Shown here: one piece after another, positions 21,962-33,700 of the stretch
Numbering within the stretch: the stretch's first letter is position 1
How the letters are laid out: the number at the start of each line of letters is the position of its first letter
Source of the DNA: Neostapfia colusana
Lineage: Eukaryota > Streptophyta > Magnoliopsida > Poales > Poaceae
Reading direction: 5' to 3'
NCBI GenBank assembly: GCA_030760725.1
Contig: JASWHV010000009.1
Location: 88,338,780 to 88,402,779 of the forward strand
DNA length: 64,000 nt
Translations under genes and position numbers: made by a program
Notes under the pieces: model-generated
Told to the model about the DNA's origin: nothing
The model's database searches: none
What the model saw: the letters and a program-made list of their open reading frames with translations, nothing else

Positions 21962-23753
21962 CCGACTGAAACACAGCTCAATCGGTTCCCGGGTGCAGTG
22001 TGCTCGCGCCACCGGGGGGGGGGGGGCAGCCGGCGCCAGCTCCTGCTGCGCGCCCCAAGCTGGAGACCAGTCGCCGGGCTACTTATCCCCTCCCCGGCGT
22101 GCTTCGATCACCCATTCCCCGAGATGCCGACGTGCTCGACCTGTTCTTCCACTGCAACCGCCGCCGCTCGAGCTCACGCTTGATCAAGCCCGATCACTCA
22201 CGAGCACAGCCTCCTCCACAGCAAAACGGCACCGGGAGATCGTGAGCAACCTCCTAGATGCTGTGTTGGCCAGTGAGCAACCGTCCTCGAGCTGTACCGA
22301 ACCATTTCTCCGGCGAACCAAGCATCACCACCGATCGGGCTCTCGTGGACAGCACAACACAGCCGTTGTCACGTCCTCTTCTCTGCACAAGAAAGGTGCG
22401 TGATTGTATCTAGATGGAGTAGCCGAAAGCCGTTTGGCGATTGATCAACCCTTGGCCGAGAATTTCCAAATTTACTCTTGATCAGTTCATAAGGACCGAG
22501 CTCACCTTCGGGTGAAATTCGTGCTCTATACCCGAGGATTGGACGAGCTCGTTCCCTAGTAGCTTCTACGCACGATAGCGCCCATGCTCGAACTGGAATC
22601 AGAGGAAACCGTCAAGAATCGGCCATGATATGGCCATTTTCCCCGCCGCCATGGCTGAACACCTCGTCTCACCATCGAGAGCCTAGTTGCCGGTATTTCT
22701 AGCTTCAACCCAGCCCTGGTTCGTGTTTCCCATGCTCTACTGATGCTCTCTGACCGATTCCCGGTCGATTTGGTGCACGGGAGAGCGGGACCGACCTCAC
22801 CGGAACCCTAGCAGGTGCTGTCACCGGTGCGCACGGGTTTCCGGTCATCGCCGGCGGCCGGCGACCCCACCATCGAGTCCATGGGATCAGTAAAGGGGCA
22901 GGCGGCGAGCTTCGGGCCGGGGGGTGGCCGGGAACTCGGTTCCGGCGAAGGTCTCCGGAGATCGCCGCCGCCGCGCATTTGGCGCGAGGAGGGAGACGAC
23001 GCACTGTGTGCGGGGCCCACGAGCAGGAATTTAAACTTTTCCCCGAATTTCAGTTTCAGTTCAAACTTCAAATCCTTATAACTTTGGCTAGAAAGCTCCA
23101 AATCGAGTGAACCAAATTTTGTTGGATTCAGCTCTCTGAGCACTTTCCAGAAAATCAAGTTTCACTTCATGAAATTCCTTATTTTTCCAGAATTAATTCC
23201 TCAAAATTTAAACTGTTTGGAATTTTAACTGGAGAATCCTTTGGAGAAAAATCCTGGAATTTTGCTGAGAGGTTCACCAAACTATTCCTGAAGAACCATA
23301 AAAATTTCAGACCCATTGGAGCTCATTTAATCGACCTAATGGTGTGATTAGTGAAACTGTTCCAGAGAAAATAGAAAATGTTCAGAAACATTTTCAGAAT
23401 TTTCTCTGAAATTGTTTAGCTCATATCTTTAGCTAGGAACCTTCAAATTAAGTGAGACCAACTCCATTAGAACCCTCTGAAAATCTAGTTTTCAGAAAGT
23501 CATAGTTTGTTTCATGAAAATCCTTAGAGCACCCTAAGAGTTCCAATTAAGGTCATGGACAAAATTAATTGTGGAGGGCTCAAATGAGCTTTGCTGCAAC
23601 TAAAACTTGACCAAGTCTCTATTTAGGTTGCAACCAAGCCACAGTAAAAGTTTCACAGTCATAGAGTCTGTCTAGTGGGACTTATAAGCTTCAAAAGTTT
23701 AAAACTTAATACAAACACATTTAAATTGATACATATGTTTCTTCTAACATTAG

Positions 23754-23834
23754 TCGCTAAGGTCGAGGAGGAACCCAAAGTCCTAGACTTTGTTACCCCG
23801 GAGGAATAGCTAGCCTACGACCAAGAGCAGCAAG
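23754..23834 (+). pseudogene. LTR exon 2, decayed copy (A, 3' LTR)
   Basis: The length is the same (81 nt), but the copy has a Gln-to-stop change (TAG near 23807) and a broken donor (CAAG|ACAAGC instead of CAAG|GCAAGC). This is expected if the 3' copy has drifted freely since insertion. Confidence 0.6.
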
Positions 23835-24926
23835 ACAAGCTCCGGTTTGCATTAACCTTTTTACAAATTTTTATTGTTTTGAGCACATACTTGTTTACTT
23901 TATTATTTGCATTAGAGCCTTGTTTGGAAAACCAATTGCATAGCCAAGAACACCATGGGTTGGGTTTAGGATTGCAAACCCCATTAGCTACTGCACTGCT
24001 AAGATAGTGTAGGATTCGGTACAAGTCGAGTAGTTGGAACTACTCGCGAGCATAGGCTAGAGGCACTGGACTCGGGTAGTGATAGCACATGAAACACATG
24101 GCAAGAAAATGAGACCAAGCGGAGGGTAAGGGCAGCAGGACTTTGGGGCCTGTGTGCTGTAGCTCCGCTTGTGTCGATTGAGGACCAAGCCGTGTGCGGG
24201 CCTGATGAACAAGCTAGAACAGTACCGAAGACCTACCGGCTATATGGGAACCGGGAAACCGATGTAACTCGGGTAGCTGGGTATTGAGGCATTGCCCGTC
24301 GTTCAGGGGGTAGGTTGAGAGCTTGAGGTGTAAATCGGCTGGCGGCACTGAGATGCGCGTGCAGAGACCTCTTGCTCAGGACGATGGGACCAGTTCAATA
24401 TTTGGCTGACGGGTGAAAGGTAGTTCCGTACGGCGTCCGTGATGGTTGTTGTAGGCAACATCCAGTACGGGCGTACGTGACGGGTTGTTCGGGTAACCCT
24501 GCAGGTGTAAATCGATTATAATCGCCGTCCCTCGCGGTCAGTGAGTACCACTTGTTCACTGTACCGTGACGTAGAAAGAACAGGCTAGTTACATGTTAAA
24601 ATGTTGCTGATTGAAAGATGGACTCTGATTGTTAATGATATGCTGTAGTTTAGAGCTAACTAAAGTTCATTTCAACTTTGGGCAAAGTACATGAGAGAAA
24701 TGCGTTTCTTGTTTGATTGCGGCTCTCTCATGTACCTTAGCGTAAGGTTCTCCACAACCTGCTGCTAAAACTTGAAAGTATGGTTCCACTAATTAGGCGA
24801 GTCCTTTGCAAATGATTTTTACCTCATGTACCCATCATCCCCTCATGTAGAAGTTCCATGTTTAGGTGAGACGGGTCAGTCTTGCTGAGCCTTCGTGCTC
24901 ACTGCTTGTGTTTGAAGCTTTTGAAG

Positions 24927-25015
24927 GGTTCTATGAGGAAGGGACTCCCGAGGAAGAGACGGAACCCCAGGAGGGGAACCCCGTCGAGTGGGAGTCGTGC
25001 ATGCCGCAGAGTTAG
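24927..25015 (+). pseudogene. LTR exon 3, decayed copy (A, 3' LTR)
   Basis: The length is the same (89 nt) and the VEWESCMPQS-type ending is kept, but the acceptor CAG is now AAG (24924-24926). Confidence 0.6.
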
Positions 25016-25243
25016 TGTGTATGTGTGCTAGCATGTACACGTTCAAGGGCTGAACGTGGACTTGACGCGTAGTCTGCGCCCGTGAGTGTAGACTGGACTT
25101 ATTTTGTTGTAAACATGTTCATAAACTTGTTTATGTAATAAAATTTCGCTTCCGCTTTGTACCTTTGACGTGTGTTATCCGGTGCTGTGCAACGCAGCAC
25201 CCCTCAGCGTGGTCCTGGCTCGACAAGACCGTGGGTCGTGTCA

Positions 25244-25248
25244 CGTTG
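25244..25248. repeat. Target-site duplication of A, right copy
   Basis: CGTTG matches 12397-12401. Copia K resumes immediately after with ATGGCATATTTCTTGG. Confidence 0.95.
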
Positions 25249-26532
25249 ATGGCATATTTCTTGGTTACCCACCTCATACTAGAGGCTACCGTGTGCTTTT
25301 ACATGACACTAACAAAATTGTGGAGACTTGTGAGGTTTTGTTTGATGAAGCTAGCCCAGGTACTACCTCTAATATTGTAGGACCAGACCCATATGCCCAG
25401 GGGGAGAGTATTTTCATCAAAGAAGATGAAGAAGTGATGCTGCTGCCTGAAAATTCAGGAGCTAATGACATTGTTCCAGCTCCTGATTTTGATTCACAAC
25501 CAGCACTGATGACCACCGTTGCTGGTTCAGATCATCCTCAAGTCACAAGTTCTTCAATTTGTGATGAACATGAATAAGGAGATTGTGAATTGTCTACTAC
25601 CCTCCGGGTCCTCAAAAGTCACCATCCACAACAAATGATTGGAAGCTTGCACGAATGAGTAACACGGTCCAGGTTTTGTGATTCTCACGCTCATTCTGCA
25701 TTTGTTGCTTCTTTTGAACCCAAAGATATATCACACGCACTCACTAATGAATCTTGGATTATTGTCATGCAAGAAGAGTTAGAAAATTTTGAAAGAAATA
25801 ATGTTTGGAAACTTGTACCTCCACCTCCAGGTCACACTCTAATCGGAAATAAATGGGTGTTTAAAAATAAACAATGTGAGGATGGGTTTGTGGTTAGGAA
25901 TAAGGCTAGGTTAGTTGCTCAAGGTTTCACACAAGTTGAAGGACTATATTTTGATGAAAATTTTGCTCCTGTTGCTAGATTACAAGCCATAAGAATTTTG
26001 TTAGCATTTGCTGCATCTAAAGGTTTCAAGTTATATCAAATGGATGTTAAAAGTCCTTTTCTTAATGGCTACATAGATGAGTATGTTTATGTCAAGCAAC
26101 CACCGGATTTTGAAAATCCAAATTTTCCTTATCATGTTTACAAACTGTCCAAAGCCTTGTATGGTCTTAAAAAACCCCTACAGTAAGGTATGATAGGTTA
26201 AAAACATTCTTACTTGAAAAGGGGCTTACCATGGGCAAGGTTGATAAAACTCTTTGTGCTTAAGCATGACAATGACTCATTTTTCGTTCACGTGTATGTG
26301 GATGATATTATCTTTAGTCGTGCTTCTCATGATCTTGTGTCCAAGTTTTCAGCTATGATAAGTTCAGAATTTGAGATGAGATGATGGGAGAATTCACATA
26401 CTTTTTGGGGCAGCAAATCAAGCAAACCAAGGAGGGTACTTTTGTGCATCAACCAAAGTATACAAGAGACCTTCTTAAGCGCTTCAACATGGACAAAAGT
26501 AAGTCTCTTCGGACACCAATGGGTGCAGCAAC
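25249..26532 (+). pseudogene. Copia K, integrase tail and RT (broken)
   Basis: The first open part (to 25577) is the integrase C-terminal/linker segment (GIFLGYPPHTRGYRV, then an acidic linker). RT begins near 25767 (MQEELENFERNNVWKLVP) and includes NKWVFKNK, KARLVAQGFTQ, LYQMDVKSPFLNG and KLSKALYGLKK. The frame shifts after 26186. The catalytic VYVDDIIF motif is present near 26293-26316, followed by LGQQIKQTKEGTFVHQ and ending in LRTPMGAA at B's insertion site. Domain order is that of copia. Inactive. Confidence 0.88.
26528..26532. repeat. Target-site duplication of B, left copy
   Basis: GCAAC matches 40697-40701 at the other end of B. Confidence 0.95.
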
Positions 26533-26790
26533 TGTTGCGGACCGAGATCTGCCCATCCAGGATCGCAGAGGGTGGTGCCGCACAATGTGACACCCGACAG
26601 CGCACGTCATAAGAACACAATATATTACATGGGAAAACAACTGAACTGTACAAACAGGTACAATACTCAGTTACAAACTATTGTCTTTATTACACAGCGG
26701 AAGTCTATTATTCTACAACTCACGCCCGCCTACCTAGCAAAAGTCGGTTGCCCAGCCCTAGGGCAACCCACACTAGCTGCACTCCTCAGC

Positions 26791-26888
26791 TCAGCGCGGC
26801 GTGTACGGCTCCCACTCAGCCGTGGTCCCCGACGGAGGGTAACCCTCGCCGGTGGACTCGTACTCCGAGTCCGTGGGTGGCTCCTCAC
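26791..26888 (-). CDS. LTR-encoded acidic exon 3 (B, 3' LTR)
   Basis: Reading leftward from the acceptor (gtgtttttcag) at 26889, 98 nt continue exon 2 in phase. They encode an acidic peptide (EEPPTDSEYESTGEGY) ending EWEPYTPR before TGA (26791-26793). The ending parallels A's EWESCTPQS-stop. The bases after the acceptor (GTGAGG) also look like a donor, so alternative splicing is possible. Confidence 0.6.
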
Positions 26889-27916
26889 CTGAAAAACACT
26901 TAAGCAGCAATCGTGATCACGAAGGCTCAACAAGACTTAACCAACTCACCTAAGCATGAAACTGTACATGAGGTGTACAAAGCACATAGGATAGTAACAT
27001 TGCAGCAAATGGACACGCCTACAAGTTCATCCTTAGTTTATCTTTTAGCCACATGTTAACAGTTCGGGAATCTGAAATTTAGTAAGCAATATTTGGTGGC
27101 ACACATGTAGCAATACAATTATATCATCACAGCAACATTGAATCATCATATTTTATACATTAACCTATGTCACGACTCAGTGACCAAGTGGTACTCTTCA
27201 CCGTGAGGGACAGCGAATCGACTCGATATACACCTGCAGGGAAACCCAAAAAGCACGTCACGTACGCCCACCCGTGGAGCTGCACAGCACGCTCACTCGA
27301 TGTCGTATGGGACAACCTTTCACCCAACAGCCCAAACGTTGAACCGGTCGCACCGAAACGAGCAGGAGGTTCCCCACACGGAGCATCTCTCTATGCCCGT
27401 TGGCAGATTTCCACCTTGCTGCCCTCAACCTACACCTATAAATCGGTGTGCTATGCCTCGACGCCTGGAGGTTTAGGCTACATCGGTTTATCGGGGCCCA
27501 TATATCCGATATGCCTTTGGTACGTTCAAACTTGATCAGCGTGGGCCGCACATGGATCGGTCCTCAGTCGACACGGACAGGGCTGCGCACACAAGACTCC
27601 CTCTTGCTGCGCCCTAGCCCCTGCGAAGTCTCATTTTCATTACTAAAGTGATCTCACATCACTCGAACCAATCCCGTGTGTCCCAATCCTATCTCGTGAG
27701 TAGATTCCAACTACTCGACTTGTACCGAACTCCTATGACTCATTAAGCATAGCCTGTCTACTCGAGGTCTTAGACACTACCCTCACTCTTATGGAAAAAT
27801 TCTGGTCATGCAAGTGGGGTTCCATTCATCCTACACCTAATGCACACTCATACATCACCGTAATTATGTGAACAAAGCAAAACTTGATAAAAGAGTTAAT
27901 GCAAACCGGGGCTTGC

Positions 27917-27997
27917 CTTGTTGCTGCTGGTCAGGGGTTAGTTCTTCTTCCGTAAGGAGGAAGTCAAGTACTTCCGGAGCCTCCTCGCCTTCAGCAA
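27917..27997 (-). CDS. LTR-encoded acidic exon 2 (B, 3' LTR)
   Basis: This 81-nt exon, bounded by the acceptor (aacgtgtag) and the GC donor (CAAG|GCAAGC), has 26 codons with GEEAPEVLDFLLTEEE and DQQQQ. Length and phase are identical to A's exon. The right-hand LTR reads LDFLLPEEE, even closer to A's LDFVTPEEQ. Confidence 0.6.
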
Positions 27998-29554
27998 CTA
28001 CACGTTAATAAAATACTACATGTCAATTTAAATGCAATGTGTGAACTTGAATAGTTAATTACTAATAACTCTAGCTAACCATCCCCTTTGGTTCTGAAAT
28101 TTTTATGGTGGCTTGGTAGTGTCCTAACTAGAATCTTGACAAAGTTTCATTTGAAATAAAGTTCATTTGAACCTTGTACAAATAAAAGCCCATTTGGTCA
28201 ATATTTGAGCCTCTAAGCAATTCCAGGGGTTTTCATGGCTCCAACCATTACTTTCTGGAAACTAGAATATAAGATGGTTCTAATGGAATTGTTTCATGTA
28301 ATTTGAAGAATTCTACTGAAAGTTATGCCCTAATTAAGATTTGAGAAAATTTGAAAAATGTTTCTGTACATTTTTCTATTTTCTCAGGGCAGTTCTCTTA
28401 ATCACCCAATTAGGGGAACTAAATGAACTTGGATGAGTCTGAAAATTTTACTGTGACTCAAGTATTTTCCAATGAACCTCTCAGCCAAAATCCAGCATGT
28501 CTCATAAAGTAATTCTCCAGATAAGATTCCCCACAGTTTAAACTTTAGGGATTTAATTCTCAAAAACTATTAAGTTTCATGAGCTGAAATTGGTATTGCT
28601 GGAAAGTACTCAGAATCCTGAGTTCAGAAAAATTTGGTTCACTGAATTTGGATCTTCTTACACAAAGTTATCAATTTCTAAAGTTTGAGCTGATCCCTGA
28701 ATTATTTTCCTACAGAGAATCACCTCCCGCTCTAAACCAGAGGCTGACAGCGGGGCCCGCCCTTTTAAATTGAACTAACCGCGCGCTCCCGCGCGTTTAG
28801 CACAGGGGCTGACAGGTTGGGCCGCGCCCTTCGTCTACCTCCCGACGCCGCCGCCCCGAGTCGCCGGAGCTCCGGCGAGGTCGGCGTTCCCTACGACCTA
28901 GCTCGCCGGCGCCGATGAGACTCGCCGCCCCCATGTAATCTCGGGTGCTGAACATGCTGGACACCATGTCGCCGCCGGCTAACCACCGTAGCTCGCCGGC
29001 CACGAGCCCTATGCCTCTGGGCTACCTCGGCAACATGTTCCCGCCCTTCTGACCATCTCCTTCGCGCGCTAATCGCGTCGCCACACTCAGGGAAACCTTG
29101 GGAAGCTCGACATGATCTCCATTGGGCCTTAAACGGCCGGCAACCCAGACCTCACAGGCGACCCCCTCCTCCGCCACACTGTTCTATGGTGAACTTAGGG
29201 TTCAGGCGGTGATTTCCTTCCGGTTTTCGATCGAGAGGGGTCGCCAGAACCTGTAGATGCTCTCTCACAGCTCCATTCGACCTCCCACCCACCAAGCTTC
29301 CCGAATTTCTCCTAAACCTAATCGGGTCCCGAAATGAGCTCCCTGCCCTAAACTGGAAAATTCTCCGCGCACAAAGGTCGAACCTTGGAGCGGTTTGCGC
29401 GGTGGTCTTGAGGACGAGCTAGCGCTTCACTTTCCTATGGAGGTCAAGGCCGGAAGATGATCACAGCTTGGGTGGCACACGATCGGAGCTCGGGCGACTA
29501 GGCTGCTGGTTGCGGGACTCGCGAAAAACAGCAACTCGCCGGCGGTCTCGGGCC

Positions 29555-29561
29555 TTTTATA
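29555..29561 (-). promoter_or_regulatory. TATA box, B 3' LTR
   Basis: The minus strand reads TATAAAAGG within a GC-rich context (CCTATAAAAGGCCC). It lies upstream (in element sense) of the GC-rich core and the LTR exons. Confidence 0.7.
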
Positions 29562-30337
29562 GGCCCCTGAGGCCAGTGGAGAGCGCGACACCTGCTGTGC
29601 CACCTCCTACGCCAAAGCAGGAGCTGGCCGGCCGAGGTGGTCCGGCGCCGACGCTGGCCGCAGCTGGTGAGCGCGCTCGGTCGAGGGAGTCGGCTGAGGA
29701 GACTTCTGTGCTAAGTCTACTGACCAGTGGGCCTCCTCTCTAATTCCATTTTTAATTTTTTCTCATTTCTGTAGGCACTCAATTATCCCCAGCTACTAAA
29801 CATTGAATGGGAGACTTAGCCCCCAAGTCTTGGTTTGAATTTGAGTTCTCAAATTTGAACTTTGTTTGGCTAAGTTTGCTGAAATTCAAATTCAGTTTTT
29901 GAATTCTTGCCAATTTAGCTCTTGACCAAATGAACTCCAATGATGATGAAAATTTGTGGGCTAACTCAGAAAAATGTGCTGAGTTTGAATATGAAGCTAA
30001 CTTTTGAATTTGAGGGATGAAAGTTGCTGCGATTTGAATTTATATTCAAATTGGCCTCTTTTTCAAATACCTCCAAAAGTGCCTCAAAAACTGTTGGATT
30101 TACATGAAATTTGGCCTGAACCTTCCCAAGACTTTTTAAGTTCTAGGGGTGAGCTCAACCTCTCATGTTCATGTGTAGAAATCCTACTTTGTGAAAGTGA
30201 CGGCTCTCCCGTCTAATCACTCTTTTGATGGTGGTTACTTGCTCTTCACAATTTTTTTCTAAGATATCCACAACAAAAACTGTGGTGTTGTGAGGTGAAG
30301 AAAAGTTTTTGCAATTCCCTTTTCTTGGGATTTTACA

Positions 30338-30350
30338 TCCCTCCCCCCTT
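30338..30350 (-). other. Polypurine tract of B
   Basis: The minus strand reads AAGGGGGGAGGGA directly next to the 3' LTR. It primes plus-strand DNA synthesis. Confidence 0.92.
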
Positions 30351-30404
30351 AAAAGGAATCTCGTCCTGAGATTACAAAAGAAGAGATAGCGATGTAGTAG
30401 GGAC

Positions 30405-33400
30405 TTAGCCGTGCTGAGAGGCCATGAACTCCGGGTAATTTGAGCGAAGGAATTCCTCGCTCTCCCACGTCGCTTCTTCGGCGGTGTGGTTGCTCCAGAG
30501 TATTTTGTAGGACCACAACGTTCTGCTACGCGTGGTCCGGGCTTTCTCATCAAGAATTGCCACCGGATACTCATCATATGTCAAATCCGGTTGCAGCTCG
30601 CTGATGTCTTCAGTAGGAACAGCAGCTGTATGCTTTAAACATTTTCGCAGTTGCGAAACATGGAAAACATCATGGACACTAGCAAGGGATGCCGGTAGCT
30701 GCAATCGATACGCCGCTGGTCCGCACTTCTCGGTGATAGCATAGGGTCCAATGAAACGGGGAGCGAGATTCCCCTTCACACCGAACCGGTGCACGCCCTT
30801 CATCGGAGACACGCGGAGGTACACGTGTTCACCGACGTCAAAGTGCAACGGTCTACGCCTCTTATCAGCGTAGCTCTTCTGCCGGGATTGAGCGGCCTTC
30901 AAATTTGCTTGAATTGTCCGAACGCGCTTTTCGGCGTCATTCACCACATCAACCCCGAATGTGACCCTTTCACCGGACTCGCACCAATTTAATGGGGTGC
31001 GGCATTTGCTCCGTAGAGAGCTTCGTAGGGTGCCATCTTGATACTCGCCTGATAGCTGTTGTTGTACGAGAATTCAGCCAATGGTAGGTGATCATCCCAG
31101 TTCCTACCATGGTGGATGGCACATGCTCTCAACATGTCTTCCAGAACCTGATTCACCCTCTCTGTTTGGCCATCTGTCTGAGGGTGGTAGGCGGAGCTTC
31201 TAATCAGTTTAGTACCCAAAGAAGCATGCAACTGCTCCCAAAAGCAAGATACAAACAATGCACCTCGGTCTCAGACTATGGTCTTGGGTACGCCATGTAA
31301 GCATAGGATCCTGGCGATATATAACTCCGCATATCTGTTGGCATGGAAATGCGTATGCACGGGGATGAAGTGAGCTGACTTGGTTAGTCGGTCAACGATC
31401 ACCCAAATGGTATCATGTTTGTTGGATGTTAAGTGTAATCCCACAATGAAATCCATGCTCACATATTCCCATTTCCATGCTGGAATTTTCAGGGGTTGCA
31501 ACAGCCCTGACTTTCTCATATGATCCGCCTTCACTCGTCTACACGTATCACACTCAGATACGTACTTCGCTACCTCCCGTTTCATCCGTGTCCACCAAAA
31601 TTTCTTTTTCAAATCTTGGTACATTTTGTTGCTTCCCGGATGAATGGAGTATTTAGACAAGTGGGCTTCATCGTGGATCTTTTTCCTCAACTCTATATCC
31701 TGGGGTACGACTATGCGGATTGAACCATAGCGTCCCCTCATCATCCTTCCGGAAACACTTGATCTTACCGTTGTCTATCCGTCTCCGGAGATGTGCCATG
31801 CCTTTATCAGTGTTCTGAGCTGCCATGATGTCCTCCCTAATAGTAGGGATGATGGCAAGGTTGTACAGCGATCCCTAAGGAACCAAGTATAAACTCGGCT
31901 CTTCCTCCTCCACCGGTGTAATGGTGAGGTGATGGACGCGTGATTTCCAGCGCGTCGGCAACCACATTCGCCTTGCCGGGGTGGTAGTGAATCTCAATTT
32001 CATAATCTTTGATCAGTTCTAACCACCTCCTTTGCCTCATGTTCAGCTCCTTCTAGGTGAAAATGTATTTCAAGCTCTTGTGGTCGGTGTAGAGGTGCAC
32101 CAAATTCCCCAGGTGATAGTGCCTCCACATTTTCAGCACCAAAACCACTGCAGCAAGCTCAAGATCATGAGTCGGATAATGCTGCTCATGGTTCCAAAGT
32201 TGGCGTGAGCCATACGCGACCACACGTCCTTCCTGCATCAACACACAGCCGAGCCCAATACCGGACGCGTCACAATACACGTCGAAGGGCTTTGTTGTAT
32301 CCAGCTGAGCTAAGACCGGGGCTGTTGTGAGATGCTTCACGAATGCTTGGAACGCTCCTTCACACGCCGTGTTCCAAACATATTTTATTCCCTTCTTCAG
32401 CAATTCTGTCATCGGCTTAGCGAGCTTGGAGAAGCTTGGAATGAATCTCCGGTAGTATCCCGCTAACCCGAGGAAGCTTCTGACTTCATGAACTGAAGTG
32501 GGAGCTTTCCATTTCAGCACTTGCTCTATTTTGCTTGGGTCAACCGCAATGCCTTCAGCTGAGATGATATGTCCCAAGAATGGCACTTGGCTGATCCAAA
32601 ACTCGCATTTACTGAACTTGGCGTAGAGCTTGTGGTCTCGCAATCGTTCAAGAACGATCCGCAAGTGTTCGGCATGTTCGGCTTCTCTCTTGGAGTAAAC
32701 CAAGATATCATCGATGAACACTACCACGAACTTGTCCAGCTCCGGCATGAACACCGAGTTCATTAGATACATGAAATTAGCTGGAGCGTTTGTGAGACCA
32801 AAGGACATGACGAGATATTCATATAATCCGTATCTCGTCGAGAATACCGTCTTCGGGACATCCTCCGCCCGGATCTTTATCTGGTGATATCCAGAGCGAA
32901 GGTCCATCTTGGAGAACACACTTGCACCCACAAGTTGATCAAACAATATGTCGATCCGGGGCAGTGGGTACTTATTCTTGATGGTGACGGCGTTGAGCGG
33001 CCGGTAATCCACACACAGCCTCAAGATTTCATCCTTCTTTTTAACAAACAGCGCCGAGCATCCCAAAGACGAGGAACTCGGCCTAATGAAACCCTTGCTC
33101 AACAGATCATTGAGCTGTTATTTCAGTTCAGCCAGCTCATTTGGAGCCATTTTGTATGGCCTCCGTGATATGGGCGTAGTCCCGGGTGCAAGTTCAATCT
33201 TGAACTCGACGTGCCGCTCAGGTGGCATGCCCGGAAGATCATCCGGGAACACGTCAGGATACTCCCGGACTACGGGGATGTCCTCTAACTTGAGAGCTTC
33301 AGCATTATTAATTGCTGAAATTTCCCGGACTGGCGTGTCTAACACCATGGAATGTGGACAGTGAAATGGAGAGTTTAAATGAACCGTCCGTGTCCGAGTC

Positions 33401-33700
33401 TCCAGGACAGCGCCATGGTATTGTAACCATGACATCCCTAAGATTGCATCAATCTTTTGCCTCATAAGGTTTATCAAGGTGGTGGGATATAGTTTCCCAC
33501 CTAAGCACAACGGTGCCTTTGGTGGATCATCATATTTGCCGAGATCTTCCCTCCCGGTGAGCAGATCATATAGGTGCAGTCGGTTGGGAAGACTTGCATT
33601 TGATGCTTAGCCACATAGGATGCACTTATAAAGCTGTGGGTTGCACCAGAATCAAAAAGTATGATGATGGCTTGATTGTTGAGAGTAAACATACCCGCCA
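30405..33700 (-). pseudogene. Protease-RT-RNase H-integrase-chromodomain of gypsy B
   Basis: The order on the minus strand is as follows. Protease: LFDSGATHSFIS near 33665-33630. RT: LCVDYRPLN, SKMDLRSGYHQI and FIDDILVYSK near 32725-32695. RNase H: DVYCDASGIGLG and TDHKSLKYIFT. Integrase: zinc region with IHPGSNKMYQDLKKKFWW and CDTCRRVKA, then VIVDRLTKSAHF and AYHPQTDGQTERVNQ. The tail, FHVSQLRKCLKHT to ATWESEEFLRSNYPE, is chromodomain-like; this domain targets chromatin. Breaks include a frameshift near 33505, stops at about 33115, 32050, 31270 (Ser to stop) and 30987, and a scrambled stretch between RNase H and integrase (31745-31940). It terminates at TAA 30405-30407. Confidence 0.93.

Larger units (their letters stand above)
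12402..25243 (+). mobile_element. Gypsy element A (chromovirus-like, deleted)
   Basis: A is a 12.8-kb plus-strand LTR retrotransposon inserted in copia K. It has a complete 5' LTR (3,868 bp), primer site, a leader with an extra ORF, and fused gag-protease-RT-RNase H. It then joins straight into the middle of the 3' LTR. Integrase, chromodomain, polypurine tract and the first 640 bp of the 3' LTR are missing. The TG...CA ends and 5-bp duplication are intact. The LTRs differ at only a few per cent by eye. Confidence 0.95.
21958..25243 (+). repeat. 3' LTR of gypsy A, lacking its first 640 bp
   Basis: It corresponds to 13042-16269 of the 5' LTR. The join shares CAAA between pol ('ccgggCAAA') and LTR ('ataCAAAccgac'), a 4-bp microhomology. 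It ends CGTGTCA before the CGTTG duplication. It contains copies of the LTR exons at 23754-23834 and 24927-25015. An 11-nt G run at 22015-22025 replaces the shorter run in the 5' copy. Confidence 0.95.
26533..30337 (-). repeat. 3' LTR of gypsy B (left)
   Basis: On the plus strand it reads TGTTGCGGACC...GATTTTACA. It pairs along its whole length with 36899-40696. It contains LTR exons 3 and 2, the palindrome at 27697-27717, a TATA box at 29555-29561, and the AT-rich U3 (29750-30337). Confidence 0.97.

Noticed and set aside
27167..28004. 122-, 97- and 67-aa ORFs in the LTRs of B, present in both copies
   Set aside because: They lie in the proposed intron between LTR exons. Two are on the strand opposite to B, and open state in both LTRs follows from recent duplication rather than selection.
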